A DNA stretch of 64,000 bases, from NCBI GenBank assembly GCA_947626095.1, contig CANQQV010000009.1, positions 1-64,000 on the forward strand. Reading direction: 5' to 3'. Below the pieces are notes generated by a model. The model saw only the letters and a program-made list of their open reading frames with translations. It did no database searches and was not told the DNA's origin. The stretch comes from an uncultured Bacilli bacterium (lineage in GTDB: Bacteria > Bacillota_I > Bacilli_A > RF39 > UBA660). This document shows, piece after piece, positions 52,335 through 62,568 of the stretch (positions are counted from its first letter, which is position 1; every line of letters starts with the position of its first letter). A program made the position numbers and the translations under genes.

Positions 52335-54473
52335 CTATTCTATGCCAATTTCTTTTAAAGCAGTCACTAATTCTTGGGTTGAAACTGTACCACGATACGC
52401 TTTTTTTACTTCGCCATCTTTAATTAGGTAAATGGCTGGTAGTTCTTCACAGGTTGGATTTTCAGTAACTGGATCATTAGTACTTGGTGTAGTACCAGCA
52501 TCTGGAGTAGTAACTGGAGTTAATTGACACTTGTATTGAACATCTTTAACAGCTTCTTTAAAATCGTCGTTTACATCTAGGTAACTTAGATAGTTACTGT
52601 AGAAGTCTAATTCTGTTTGGGCATCTATTAAAGACTCAAGCAAATTATATGCATCAACATTTGAGTAACTAGAATAATAAGTGCTACCTACATATAAGAC
52701 GCTAGCTTTAGTATTCTTTAATATTTTTATGGCATCATCAGCACCACGTAATTCATTCATATTAATATAATTTAGATTTAATGATTCTTTTTCTAGTTCA
52801 GTAATACCAGAACCGATTATTTTATTTAAAGTTTCATCTTCTTCAACTATATCTTTTAATGAATCAACTACCTCTTCAGCAGATATAGAATTAGAGTCAA
52901 CAACTTTACTTGTATCAATATCTGGTATACTTCCTGATGATATTTCATAATCGCCAGATACTTCAATATATTCATCATTAAAGCTAACTCTTACTTTATA
53001 ATCACCTTTAATAGATTTTTTGTCTTCTTCTTTACTTAGATATACAGATAATTTAAATTTTTGACCTGCACTTTCAATTGAAAGATCAAAATCAACTAGT
53101 TTATCAGACATTTCTCTAATTGTACCAGAAGCAATCTTCTCACCATTTAATTTAACATTAAAGCTAATTTCTTTTTTGTTTTCTTCAAAGGTAGCAACTA
53201 GTTTAATTTTTTCTGAATCTATTTTTGAATGATTATTAATTATGAATTCAGATTTTTTATCATCTTTATAGAAAGATAAATATTCTTTTTCATCAACTTC
53301 TACACTAAATCCTACACATGAATTTATTAGACCTTTAGTCCAGATATTGATAACTATATCATCTTCCATTTGAATGTCTTTGGCAGAGTCTTTAAGTGAT
53401 TTTAATGCTTCTTTAACATCGCCTTTTTCAATATTCATTGTATCGGCGAATGTTTTTAAGAAATCATCATCATTTAATAATTCATCGCAGATAACAGTAA
53501 TCATATCTTCTAGGGCTTGTTCGTCTAAGGTAAGACTATTTTTGGTTGCAGAAACGCTCTTACCATCAACTTCAAATTTACCACTTGATTTTTTCAAGTT
53601 TTTACTGTCAATAGATTTGTTAATCGCTTTATTAATTTTATCAACTATTTTATCATAGCTTTTTGGATCGTAATCTTTCATTTGCTCATTTAACATCGCA
53701 AATGCTTCTTTAATTTCAGTAAAATCAACTTCTTCACTATCTATTTTAACTACTTTGTCATAGAAAGTTGTATCTAAGTAAGCATTTTTATCTTGATAGA
53801 TAGCTTTAACACCTAAAGTGTTTTTATCGCCTTTAACACTTCCACCAACATATAACCTTTCTTGGTTAATATCGATTCCTAATTCGGCAGCAATAGTCAT
53901 TTTCTTAAGTAGTTCTAAGTCAGCCTCACTTGATTCTACATTTGTATCAAATTTAAGACTACCCTTCATATTAAGACTATTACTTGATAGGTCGAATTTT
54001 TCATTAAATTCATCATAATCATCTAAAGCATTATTAAAAGCTTTAAAGGCATTATTAATTTGACCTTTAAAAACAGCTTTTGGTGATGATGTTGCGACTT
54101 TAGTGGCAATACCAGCAATTAAAGCAACGACCACTACGACAGCAATGATAATTGGTGCGGGACCGAAAGCTTTAGCTTTAGGAGTTGGATTATTAACATC
54201 TCCATAACCTTTAGCGATTGGCATTTGATTATTAATAGGCATATTGTTATTTAGATTGGCCATAGGATCACTAATAGGAGTACTGTTATTAAAATTTTCT
54301 ACTGGAGTTTGTCCAACTGAAGGAACAGGACTAGTTGGGGCGATTGTTGGAGTAACTTCAACATTAGTTGGATTTACTGGTTGAACTGTTGAATCTACAG
54401 GATTGTTATTGATTGGAGTTGGAGTTTGATTTTCAGGAGTTACTGGAGATTCATTATTTACTTCATTATTCAT
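52335..54473 (-). CDS. large single-pass surface protein with thioredoxin-like end
   Basis: 712 residues. Residues 1-105 are Pro, Asn, Thr and Val-rich and cytoplasmic. One membrane segment (about 109-127), then about 560 extracytoplasmic residues rich in Asp, Lys and Ser. The C-terminal 130 residues have ASVLYVGSTYYSSYSN and LPAIYLIKDGEVKKAYRGTV, like a thioredoxin fold that lost its CxxC. The plus-strand protein 55785-57845 shares the layout. AGAGGTTAGAAG lies upstream of ATG. Confidence 0.65.
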   Translation of the reverse strand: MNNEVNNESPVTPENQTPTPINNNPVDSTVQPVNPTNVEVTPTIAPTSPVPSVGQTPVENFNNSTPISDPMANLNNNMPINNQMPIAKGYGDVNNPTPKAKAFGPAPIIIAVVVVVALIAGIATKVATSSPKAVFKGQINNAFKAFNNALDDYDEFNEKFDLSSNSLNMKGSLKFDTNVESSEADLELLKKMTIAAELGIDINQERLYVGGSVKGDKNTLGVKAIYQDKNAYLDTTFYDKVVKIDSEEVDFTEIKEAFAMLNEQMKDYDPKSYDKIVDKINKAINKSIDSKNLKKSSGKFEVDGKSVSATKNSLTLDEQALEDMITVICDELLNDDDFLKTFADTMNIEKGDVKEALKSLKDSAKDIQMEDDIVINIWTKGLINSCVGFSVEVDEKEYLSFYKDDKKSEFIINNHSKIDSEKIKLVATFEENKKEISFNVKLNGEKIASGTIREMSDKLVDFDLSIESAGQKFKLSVYLSKEEDKKSIKGDYKVRVSFNDEYIEVSGDYEISSGSIPDIDTSKVVDSNSISAEEVVDSLKDIVEEDETLNKIIGSGITELEKESLNLNYINMNELRGADDAIKILKNTKASVLYVGSTYYSSYSNVDAYNLLESLIDAQTELDFYSNYLSYLDVNDDFKEAVKDVQYKCQLTPVTTPDAGTTPSTNDPVTENPTCEELPAIYLIKDGEVKKAYRGTVSTQELVTALKEIGIE

Positions 54474-54573
54474 ATTAACTTCTAACCTCTTTCTACTTTT
54501 ATCATTATAGCATAAGTATTTGAAATTCGGAATAAAAATTATCTTTGTTCATATTTTTTAATAAGGTGATTTT

Positions 54574-55710
54574 GTGAAAAAACTATTATTTGTTTTATGT
54601 ACTCTATTTGTTTTACAAACAGTTAAGGCATTATCTTTAACCCAATATAGTAAAGCTAGTATTATGATTGAACCAACTACTAATACTATTATCTATGAAA
54701 ATAACAAGGATGAACAATTAGCCCCAGCTTCAATGACCAAGATGATGACCTTGCTTATAATAATGGAACATGTTGATGAGGGAAAAATTAAATTAGATGA
54801 TATGGTAACAATTAGTAAAAATGCAGCTAGTATGGGTGGTAGCCAAGTATTCTTACAGGAAAATATGCAGATATCGGTAGCACAACTTATAAAGGGAATA
54901 GCAATTGCGAGTGGAAATGATGCGGCGGTGGCAATGGCGGAACATATTGCCGGAAGTACAGATGAATTTGTCAAAATGATGAATGATAAGGTTAGAGAGT
55001 TAGGACTTAAGAATACGCATTTTGAAAATGTACATGGTTTAGACAGTGAAAATCATTATTCTTCAGTTTATGACATGAGCCAAATTGCGCGAGAACTATT
55101 AAAGCATAAAGATATTTTAAATTATACGTCGTTATACGAAGATTACTTAGTTAAACCTGATGGAACTAAGACGTGGTTAGTTAATACAAATAAATTAGTT
55201 AGATTTTATCCAGGAGTTGATGGTTTAAAAACAGGATATACGAAAAATGCTTTATATTGTCTTACAGCGACAGCAATGAAGAATAATATTAGATTTATTA
55301 CAGTTACAATGGGAGTTGATACCTCTGAACATCGTAGTGTTGATACAACGAGTATGCTTAATTATGGATTTACTAATTACAAACTAAATACAATTTTAAA
55401 AGCTAATGATATTTTGGGAGAGATAGAAGTAAAAAAAGGAAGACAAAGTAGAGGATCTTTTAGTGTTTTAGAGGATGTTACAGATTTAATAAAACAAAAT
55501 GAAAAGAAAAGTTATACGTATAATATTGAAAAGTATAAGGTAGTTGCACCAATTAATAAGGGAGATGTGGTAGGAAATTTAGAAATTATCGATAATACAG
55601 GGAAAGTGGTTAAGAATGTTAATCTAGTTATAAATGAGAATATTAAAAAACATAATTTGGGAAGTATGTTTTGGGATATTTATAAAAAAGTGGTACATGG
55701 ATATATTTAA
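54574..55710 (+). CDS. dacF: D-alanyl-D-alanine carboxypeptidase (PBP5/DacF-type)
   Basis: 378 residues. Signal peptide (first 19), SxxK in PASMTKMM, SxN in SGNDAAVAMAEH, KTG in LKTGYTKNA: the full serine-peptidase site of S11 enzymes. The C-terminal part (about 265-345) is the PBP5-type beta domain, and a last helix (LGSMFWDIYKKVV) may anchor it. It removes the terminal D-Ala of peptidoglycan. The start codon is GTG after AGGTGAT. In Bacillus dacF neighbours the sigF operon; here that sigma cluster is 10 kb away. Confidence 0.9.
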   Translation: MKKLLFVLCTLFVLQTVKALSLTQYSKASIMIEPTTNTIIYENNKDEQLAPASMTKMMTLLIIMEHVDEGKIKLDDMVTISKNAASMGGSQVFLQENMQISVAQLIKGIAIASGNDAAVAMAEHIAGSTDEFVKMMNDKVRELGLKNTHFENVHGLDSENHYSSVYDMSQIARELLKHKDILNYTSLYEDYLVKPDGTKTWLVNTNKLVRFYPGVDGLKTGYTKNALYCLTATAMKNNIRFITVTMGVDTSEHRSVDTTSMLNYGFTNYKLNTILKANDILGEIEVKKGRQSRGSFSVLEDVTDLIKQNEKKSYTYNIEKYKVVAPINKGDVVGNLEIIDNTGKVVKNVNLVINENIKKHNLGSMFWDIYKKVVHGYI

Positions 55711-55784
55711 TTGATGTATTTATTAAAATCTTTGTGTTATAATTTATTATAGATAAATTAATAATAAGGAAGAAGTGAGTTTTG

Positions 55785-57845
55785 ATGAACGAACAAAATA
55801 ATAATGTATTAGGTTCTAATACAACACCTAATACACCAATGCCTAATCCTAATCCGGTGGAATCTCCTTCCGTTATGGAAAATATTAATACGATTCAACC
55901 AGGAGTTGTTCCAAGTACAAATGGAACTCCAGCTGTTACACCAACAGCTACACCACAATCTACGCAGGCTCCAGTACAACAACTTGGACAACAAGTAGCA
56001 GTAACGCCAACACCTACTCCACAGCCAACACAAGTAACACCAACGGTTGTTCAAGCGAATACTTCTACTCCTACACCAGTTGCTCCTGTACAACCTGCAC
56101 AAGTACCAGCACCGACACCAAGTGTAATTCCACAAACAAATTCTGTAGCACCTACACCTACTCCGGTAGTTACACAACAGGAACCTGCTAGCCAAGAACA
56201 ATTGCCACAATATAATCCAAATCCTACAGAAGGAAATGGTGGAATAACAAATGCTAGTAATGGAGTATATGGACCTAGTAAACCTATGAGTAGTGATGCT
56301 GATTTAACAAATGTTGGTTTTGTAGCAGCTAGTGAATCTTTACCTAAGAAAAAAAGTAAATTACCTTTAATATTAGCTTTAATAATTTTAGTAGTATTAG
56401 GAATTGTTGGTTATTTTGTTGTTTATCCTTATGTTTTAAAAACATTCTTTAATGATCCAAAAAATGTTTATTCAGCAACAATTGATGGAGCTTTTAAAAG
56501 TCTTAATACAACAATTAATGAAGTAGCGCATGATAAAGCAATATATGATATAGAATTATCTTTTGATTCTAATTTAGAAGCAGTAAAACCTTATTCAGGA
56601 TACAAATATGGTGTTAATTTTGGAATAGATCCTAATAAGAAAAATTTACAATTAGGTTATTCAATTAAAACACCAGCTAATATAGAGTATAGTGCTTACT
56701 CATATATTAAGGATAATAAAAATTATGAAAGATACTCTACCTATATGGACGCTAATGGTAAGATAGGTCTTATATATACAGGAGAAGCAGATACAGAACA
56801 AGTTAATGATTTATTTTCTTCTTTTAAAGAATTAATAGATAATTATAGTAATGTTAATAATGAAGATTTAACATATTTAACTAATAAAGTTGCAGAAATA
56901 CTTATTAATAGTATAGACGAAAGCAAATTATCTAAAGAAGATGCTAGTATTACATTAAATGGTGATACTTTAAAAGTTACAAATAATAAATATGTATTAG
57001 ATTTAGATAATAAAAGAAGAACAGTTAAATATGTTCTTGATGAATTAAAAAAAGATGATAAAGCTATGGAAATAATAGCTAAAATGACTGAAATAAGTAA
57101 AGAAGAAATTATTAAAGCATTAGATATTAATGTTGATGAATTAATTACAGATGATGATACATTATATATTAGTATTTATACTTATGGTAATAAGAATTCA
57201 ATTGTTGGTTATGCGTTAACTGATGAAAAAGAAGAAATTGAATTATATTATCATTCTAAAGATGAAAATTATTTTGAAGCTTATTTATATACAGTAAATG
57301 AAAATGATTTAACTGGTAAAAGAGAAGAAGATAAATTAAGTATTAAAGGTGTTAATAATGCTGATGGTCATAAGATTACAATAACAAGTAATGATGAAGA
57401 AATTGCTGTTCTTGATGTAAAAACTTGGGAAAAGGATAACATTGAATTTGATTATACAATAAAGGATGAGAATGGCGATTTAACTGGTACAATTAAATAT
57501 AATAAAGATGTTAATGACGATCGTTTAAAATTAAATTTTGAATTTTCTATTAGGGTATCTAAAGAAGAAAATTTAAGTATTAGTTTATCTTTATTAGAAG
57601 ATTGGTCAAGTGAAGTTGCTAATATTAATACTTCAGCGACTGGTAATGTGGTTACCTTAGATGAAGCGCAACTTGCTGAAGTAAGAAATAAATTTAATAC
57701 GGAATTAATGAATAATACACCATTAGGAACTTTATTCCAGACGGTTTCTGGTTTATATAGTCCAGATATAGAAGATTATTATAATCCTATTGAACTTCCT
57801 GCAGAAAATGGAGATATTACAGTAGATAATAATACAGGTATTTAA
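55785..57845 (+). CDS. large single-pass surface protein, related to the 52335-54473 protein
   Basis: 686 residues. The first 185 residues are Pro, Thr, Gln and Val-rich (repeats such as TPTPTPQPTQ). One membrane segment (about 197-217), then an extracytoplasmic part of about 450 residues with DDDTLYISIYTYGNKNSIVGY, matching the EDDIVINIWTKGLINSCVGF stretch of the minus-strand protein, so the two are paralogues. No catalytic motif. The ATG at 55785 lies downstream of AAGGAAGAAGTGAG. Its promoter is the extended -10 TGTTATAAT (about 55736-55744). Confidence 0.65.
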   Translation: MNEQNNNVLGSNTTPNTPMPNPNPVESPSVMENINTIQPGVVPSTNGTPAVTPTATPQSTQAPVQQLGQQVAVTPTPTPQPTQVTPTVVQANTSTPTPVAPVQPAQVPAPTPSVIPQTNSVAPTPTPVVTQQEPASQEQLPQYNPNPTEGNGGITNASNGVYGPSKPMSSDADLTNVGFVAASESLPKKKSKLPLILALIILVVLGIVGYFVVYPYVLKTFFNDPKNVYSATIDGAFKSLNTTINEVAHDKAIYDIELSFDSNLEAVKPYSGYKYGVNFGIDPNKKNLQLGYSIKTPANIEYSAYSYIKDNKNYERYSTYMDANGKIGLIYTGEADTEQVNDLFSSFKELIDNYSNVNNEDLTYLTNKVAEILINSIDESKLSKEDASITLNGDTLKVTNNKYVLDLDNKRRTVKYVLDELKKDDKAMEIIAKMTEISKEEIIKALDINVDELITDDDTLYISIYTYGNKNSIVGYALTDEKEEIELYYHSKDENYFEAYLYTVNENDLTGKREEDKLSIKGVNNADGHKITITSNDEEIAVLDVKTWEKDNIEFDYTIKDENGDLTGTIKYNKDVNDDRLKLNFEFSIRVSKEENLSISLSLLEDWSSEVANINTSATGNVVTLDEAQLAEVRNKFNTELMNNTPLGTLFQTVSGLYSPDIEDYYNPIELPAENGDITVDNNTGI

Positions 57846-57869
57846 AATTTTCTAAGAACATAAGCTAAA

Positions 57870-57912
57870 TGAGAGTATATTTTATTGGGAGATTAGAATA
57901 TACTCTTTTTTT
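57870..57912 (+). terminator. terminator of the 55785-57845 gene
   Basis: AGAGTATAT/ATATACTCT with a loop of about 17 bases, followed by TTTTTTT. Confidence 0.8.
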
Positions 57913-57918
57913 GGTCAT

Positions 57919-57949
57919 AAAAAAACTAGATGTTCAAACATCTAGTTTT
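57919..57949 (-). terminator. pnp terminator
   Basis: AAAACTAGATGTTTGAACATCTAGTTTTTTT, near-perfect palindrome, just after the stop codon. Confidence 0.85.
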
Positions 57950-57953
57950 ATGA

Positions 57954-60200
57954 TTAAGCTTCTTTTTTACTTTTCTTTTTGTCTTCTTTTTTAGCTTTTT
58001 TATCTTCTTTGGTTTCTTTTACATCTTTCTTTTCGTCTTTAACTTCTTTATCTTCTTTTCTTTCTGGTTTTGGTAAAGCAGCTTTACGAGAAAGATTTAA
58101 ACGATTACGATTGTCGTAGCCTTCAGCTTTAACAATAATTTCGTCCCCTACTTTAAATAATTTTTTAGGATTATCTACTCTTTCCCAAGCAAGTTGTGAA
58201 ACATGACACATACCCTCACAACCAGGCCATAATTCAACAAAGCAACCGAAGTCTTCTACTTTAACTATTTTACCAGTGTAAATCTTACCTTCTTCAACTT
58301 CACGAGCAACATTTTCAATCATTTCTTTAGTGGCATTAATTATGTCTTTATCTTGGTGATAGATTAAAACTGTTCCATCATCTTGAAGATCTACTTTAAC
58401 TGCATTAACATCATTAACTGAAGTAACGTGAGAAGCTTCTAAGATAATCTTAGTAATCATATCGCCACCTTTACCGATAACATCTTTAATCTTATCGGGA
58501 TTGATATGTAAGATTTCAATTTTAGGAGCATATTTAGATAATTCTTTACGTGGTTCAGGAATAACTGATTCCATTAAGTCTAAGATTTCCATACGAGCTT
58601 CTTTAGCTTGAGCTAAGGCTTCTTTTAAGATTTTTTCTGTTACACCTTTAATCTTAATATCCATTTGTAAAGCAGTTATACCTTTTCTTGTACCTGCTAC
58701 TTTAAAGTCCATATCACCCATATGGTCTTCTAAACCTTGAATATCAGTTAAGACTGTATATTTTTTACCATCTTCAGATGTGATAAGACCCATAGCAATA
58801 CCAGCAACTGGAGCTTTAATTGGAACACCAGCAGCCATTAAACTTAAGCAACCAGCACATATAGTAGCTTGTGATGATGAACCATTACTTTCTAAGATTT
58901 CAGATACAACACGAACAGTATATGGGAATTCTTTTTCATCAGGCATTACTTGTAATAAAGCTCTTTCACCTAATGCTCCATGACCTATTTCACGACGACC
59001 TGGTGAACCATAACGTCCTACTTCACCAACAGAGAATTGTGGGAAGTTATAATGTAACATGAATCTCTTAGAATCTTCTAAGCCTAAACCATCTAAGATT
59101 TGGTTTTCTTCTAATGATCCTAAAGTAGTTGTCGCTAAAGCCTGAGTTTCACCACGAGTGAAGACAGCTGAACCATGAGTTCTTGGTAATAAATCAATCA
59201 TGGCTGATAGTGGACGAATTTCTTTCATACCACGACCATCAATACGCTTTTTATCTTTATTAACAATACGACGTACGACTAAACCTTCAATACTATCAAC
59301 AACTTTTTTAACTTGAGCTAAAATATCATCAATATTTTCAGCTTCACCATATATTTCAGCAAAGTTTTCTAAAGTTGCTTCTTTAACCGCATCAATTTCG
59401 GCATATTTTTCTAATTTTGGTTTATCAGAAGATAAAGCTTCATACATTCTTTCTGTAGCAAATTCTTTAACTTCTTTTTCAAGATTTTCATCGATGGTAG
59501 CTAATTCTACTTCAACTTTTTCTTTACCTATTTCTTTAACAATCTTCTCTTGGAATTCACATAACTTTTTAATATGTTCATGACCGAACATTAAAGCTTC
59601 TAACATTTCTTTTTCTGATACTTCTTTAGAACCAGCTTCAACCATACAGATGGCTTCTTTAGTACCAGCAACAGTTAAATGAATTGTTGATTGTTCTGAT
59701 TGTTCAACACTAGGATTAATAATATATTCTTTACCTATCTTACCAACTATAACACCGGCTACTGGGCCATCAAATGGAATATCACTAATACATAAAGCAA
59801 GTGATGAACCAAGTAAAGCCGCCATTTCTGGAGAGTTATCTTGATCAACTGATAAAACTGTATTTATTACTTGAACTTCATTACGGAAGTTTTCATCAAA
59901 CATTGGTCTTATTGGACGATCAATTAAACGAGCTGTTAGGGTAGCTTGATCAGTAGGTCTTCCTTCTCTTTTAATAAAGCCACCAGGTATTTTACCTACT
60001 GAATATAATTTTTCTTGATATAAAACTGTTAATGGGAAAAAATCTTGAGTAATAGGAGTATGCCCCATAACAGCAGCAGTTAAAATAACTGTGTCTCCGT
60101 ATCTTACTAAAACTGAGCCATTAGCTTGTTTAGCTAATTCACCAGTTTCAATAGTAATTTTTTTACCTAAAAAATCTAATTCAAAAACTTTTTTACTCAT
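57954..60200 (-). CDS. pnp: polyribonucleotide nucleotidyltransferase
   Basis: 748 residues. Two RNase PH domains, with [29 protein letters not shown] and [21 protein letters not shown]-like [14 protein letters not shown], then a KH domain ([19 protein letters not shown]) and an S1 domain ([20 protein letters not shown]). The tail of about 45 residues is nearly all Lys, Glu and Asp, unusually long. Phosphorolytic 3' exonuclease of RNA decay. The start (MSKKVF) follows GAGGTAAG; an upstream in-frame ATG lies in the terminator after rpsO. Confidence 0.97.
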   Translation of the reverse strand: MSKKVFELDFLGKKITIETGELAKQANGSVLVRYGDTVILTAAVMGHTPITQDFFPLTVLYQEKLYSVGKIPGGFIKREGRPTDQATLTARLIDRPIRPMFDENFRNEVQVINTVLSVDQDNSPEMAALLGSSLALCISDIPFDGPVAGVIVGKIGKEYIINPSVEQSEQSTIHLTVAGTKEAICMVEAGSKEVSEKEMLEALMFGHEHIKKLCEFQEKIVKEIGKEKVEVELATIDENLEKEVKEFATERMYEALSSDKPKLEKYAEIDAVKEATLENFAEIYGEAENIDDILAQVKKVVDSIEGLVVRRIVNKDKKRIDGRGMKEIRPLSAMIDLLPRTHGSAVFTRGETQALATTTLGSLEENQILDGLGLEDSKRFMLHYNFPQFSVGEVGRYGSPGRREIGHGALGERALLQVMPDEKEFPYTVRVVSEILESNGSSSQATICAGCLSLMAAGVPIKAPVAGIAMGLITSEDGKKYTVLTDIQGLEDHMGDMDFKVAGTRKGITALQMDIKIKGVTEKILKEALAQAKEARMEILDLMESVIPEPRKELSKYAPKIEILHINPDKIKDVIGKGGDMITKIILEASHVTSVNDVNAVKVDLQDDGTVLIYHQDKDIINATKEMIENVAREVEEGKIYTGKIVKVEDFGCFVELWPGCEGMCHVSQLAWERVDNPKKLFKVGDEIIVKAEGYDNRNRLNLSRKAALPKPERKEDKEVKDEKKDVKETKEDKKAKKEDKKKSKKEA

Positions 60201-60221
60201 TTTTTTCTTACCTCTTTTCCG

Positions 60222-60250
60222 AAAAAAAGACACTTAAAAATAAGTGCCTA
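60222..60250 (-). terminator. terminator between rpsO and pnp
   Basis: GCACTTA-TTTT-TAAGTGTC with T7. It sits in the pnp 5' region, so pnp depends on read-through or a local promoter. Confidence 0.75.
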
Positions 60251-60257
60251 CTTTTTA

Positions 60258-60527
60258 CTATTTTCTTAAGCCAAGGGCTTCAATAGTTTTTCTATAACTT
60301 ACTACATCATTTTTCTTTAAATAATCTAGTAAACTACGTCTTTTACCAACCATCATTTGAAGTCCTCTTTTTGAATGGAAATCATGAATATGAGTCTTCA
60401 AATGTTCAGTTAAATTATTAATTTCTTCTGTAAGAATAGCGATTTGAACTTCTGTAGCTCCACTATCTTTTTCATTTTTACCAAATTGTTTAACTAATTC
60501 AGCTTTTCTTTCTTTTGAAACTGCCAT
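60258..60527 (-). CDS. rpsO: 30S ribosomal protein S15
   Basis: 89 residues, exact family size. [29 protein letters not shown] and [23 protein letters not shown] are diagnostic. Binds the central domain of 16S rRNA. The order rpsO-pnp is widely conserved. AAAGGAGGAATTATA before ATG. Confidence 0.98.
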   Translation of the reverse strand: MAVSKERKAELVKQFGKNEKDSGATEVQIAILTEEINNLTEHLKTHIHDFHSKRGLQMMVGKRRSLLDYLKKNDVVSYRKTIEALGLRK

Positions 60528-60542
60528 TATAATTCCTCCTTT

Positions 60543-60609
60543 ATTTGTATAACCGTTTAATCATAGTAAGGATACGGAGACGTCCTAACCAAGAATAAAC
60601 TTACTTAGA
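60543..60609 (-). promoter_or_regulatory. rpsO leader, candidate S15 autoregulatory element
   Basis: The leader can fold with GTTTA/TAAAC as outer pairing and TTAGGA/TCCTTA around CGTCTCCGTA. S15 often represses its own mRNA through such leaders. The structure was drawn by eye, so this is tentative. Confidence 0.45.
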
Positions 60610-60610
60610 T

Positions 60611-60639
60611 AATATAGCAGATATTGGGTAAAATAGCAA
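60611..60639 (-). promoter_or_regulatory. rpsO promoter
   Basis: TTGCTA (60634-60639), 17-base spacer, TATATT (60611-60616). Confidence 0.75.
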
Positions 60640-60642
60640 GTA

Positions 60643-61551
60643 TTATTTTAAGGTTTGGCAAACGATATCAATATCTGGTTTATTACGTTTATGAAAACCA
60701 TCGATTAAATCGACATTCTGAATTAAAAGAATTTTACTCAAATCAGAATGGTATTTTATGAAGTCGGCAGCTAAAGGTGGTTGATCGCTATAAATAAATG
60801 ATTTAATAACTAAATCTTTAAAGTGTTTAGAATCAATATCTTCTAACATGAGAGTTACAGCTGGTTTTAAATATGCTGCCGTCTTTTCTCCTACGTATGT
60901 TGCTTCTAAAAAATCAGTAATACTTAAAAAAGATAAATTAGTTGGATCAGCCAAGTAATACATTCCTTTAGAAGCAAATAAAGATATAGCGTGATTACCA
61001 TAATCAAGAAAATTTAAAGCTGTTAAATCAAGAGATGATTGCTTAATAGAAGATTGATTTTTAGAAGTGATGGATTGCCATTCTTTAGTTGCTTTAGCCC
61101 CTATTTTAGGATTAGCTTTAATATCAGGAACATCACAACCAATAATATAAGATTCCGTACCTGTTGCTCTTAAAATACGACTTAACATATCGGAATTATT
61201 TAGACAAGCTGCTTTACCTAACATGATATCAGCTCCTAAAGCAGACATATTAGAAATACGATTCTTATCAGTAAAAGCATAGGTATGATCTTTACTAAAG
61301 ATACCTAACCATAATAAATAATAGAAAAAAGAACATTTAGTAAAAGGATCTTCAATACCAAGACTATTAATTAGTTCGGCAGTTCTTTTAACAATATTTA
61401 AATAAGCACGATAGTATGGTTTTGTTTTACCACTTGCTTTTTCATTTTTTAATTCGTTTTGTAAATTATGCATTAAGTTGTCAGTATATAGACCATTAAA
61501 GGTTGTAAATTTAATTAATTGCTCAGTAGTAGCATTAGTTATTTCACGCAT
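60643..61551 (-). CDS. transglutaminase-like protein
   Basis: 302 residues. Cys in GKAACLNNSDML, His in YGNHAISLFA, Asp in YYLADPTNLSF give the Cys-His-Asp triad. No signal peptide. Similar in triad to the proteins at 16578-17483 and 30184-30786 but with little other resemblance. Target unknown. AGGGGGATTTAT before ATG. Downstream of truB with 22 bases between. Confidence 0.65.
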   Translation of the reverse strand: MREITNATTEQLIKFTTFNGLYTDNLMHNLQNELKNEKASGKTKPYYRAYLNIVKRTAELINSLGIEDPFTKCSFFYYLLWLGIFSKDHTYAFTDKNRISNMSALGADIMLGKAACLNNSDMLSRILRATGTESYIIGCDVPDIKANPKIGAKATKEWQSITSKNQSSIKQSSLDLTALNFLDYGNHAISLFASKGMYYLADPTNLSFLSITDFLEATYVGEKTAAYLKPAVTLMLEDIDSKHFKDLVIKSFIYSDQPPLAADFIKYHSDLSKILLIQNVDLIDGFHKRNKPDIDIVCQTLK

Positions 61552-61573
61552 ATAAATCCCCCTATTATTTATT

Positions 61574-62428
61574 TTAAATAAACATTATATATGGTTTAGC
61601 TTTATTATTATCTTGATGATATGTTTTATATAAAGCAATAATCTTATTATGATATTTAAGACAAGCTATCTCACTTGTAAATGTTTTAGTGATAATAGAA
61701 CCATTTTTTACTTTATTATATAATTCTTCATTAATATTAATTGTTTCAAAGTCAGATAGGACTTCTTCTATAGATAATATATGATAGTTGTTATTCTTGA
61801 TATCATCTAAAGTATAAGAGTTATCTATAGTAAATTCGCCTTGTTTAGTTCTAATAAGTGATGACATTGTTCCAACAGTATTTAATTTTAAACAAATATC
61901 ATTGATTAAAGCTCGAATATAAGTTCCTTTAGAAACTGTTGTTTTAAATGTTATTTCATCGTTGTTAAAAGATAATAATTCAATACTTTTTATTTCAATG
62001 GTTCTTTTAGGTAAAGATACTGCTTGTTTAGAACGAGCATACTCATATAATTTTTTCCCATTTACTTTAACTGCTGAATAAATAGGTACTTCTTGAATAC
62101 TATGACCTAAGAAAGAAGTTAAAACATCTTTTATTTGTTTTTCAGTGACATTGTAGTCAGCTGTTTTTAAAATATTACCAGTAATATCTAAAGTATCAGT
62201 TAAGATACCTAGTTTAATCGTAGCAATATATTCTTTATACTTACTAGTTAATAATTCACATAATTTAGTACATTTACCAAGACATATTACTAGGACTCCT
62301 TCAGCAATAGGATCTAAAGTTCCGGTATGACCTATTTTTTTGGTATTAAAAACTTTAGTTAAGATATTAACAACATCACGGCTAGTCATATTTTTTTCTT
62401 TATTAACGACTATAATACCATTTTGCAT
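61574..62428 (-). CDS. truB: tRNA pseudouridine(55) synthase
   Basis: 284 residues. GHTGTLDPIAEGVLVICLG carries the catalytic Asp, YKEYIATIKLG and YSAVKVNGKKLYEYAR bind RNA, and VSKGTYIRALINDI is the conserved C-terminal motif. Makes pseudouridine 55 in the T loop. The start (MQNGII) follows GGGTGATCTAT. Confidence 0.96.
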   Translation of the reverse strand: MQNGIIVVNKEKNMTSRDVVNILTKVFNTKKIGHTGTLDPIAEGVLVICLGKCTKLCELLTSKYKEYIATIKLGILTDTLDITGNILKTADYNVTEKQIKDVLTSFLGHSIQEVPIYSAVKVNGKKLYEYARSKQAVSLPKRTIEIKSIELLSFNNDEITFKTTVSKGTYIRALINDICLKLNTVGTMSSLIRTKQGEFTIDNSYTLDDIKNNNYHILSIEEVLSDFETININEELYNKVKNGSIITKTFTSEIACLKYHNKIIALYKTYHQDNNKAKPYIMFI

Positions 62429-62508
62429 ATAGATCACCCTTTTTAAACTAATAGAATTTTAATATATGGAATTAATTTAGTCAAATTTATAATAAATAAT
62501 ACTTGTTT

Positions 62509-62537
62509 TTGACTTTCATTAATGGTTGTAGTAAGAT
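62509..62537 (+). promoter_or_regulatory. promoter of the L,D-transpeptidase gene
   Basis: TTGACT (62509-62514), 17-base spacer, TAAGAT (62532-62537). Confidence 0.7.
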
Positions 62538-62568
62538 GATTTTGTCTTTAAAAGACAGGTGATTTTTT

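Noticed and set aside
53374..54018. Plus-strand open frames opposite the 52335-54473 gene
   Set aside because: No ribosome binding site or promoter; codon pattern is the shadow of the minus-strand gene.
55809..56210. Minus-strand frame rich in Cys, Trp and Arg
   Set aside because: It is the reverse reading of the Pro/Thr/Gln-rich repeat codons of the plus-strand gene.
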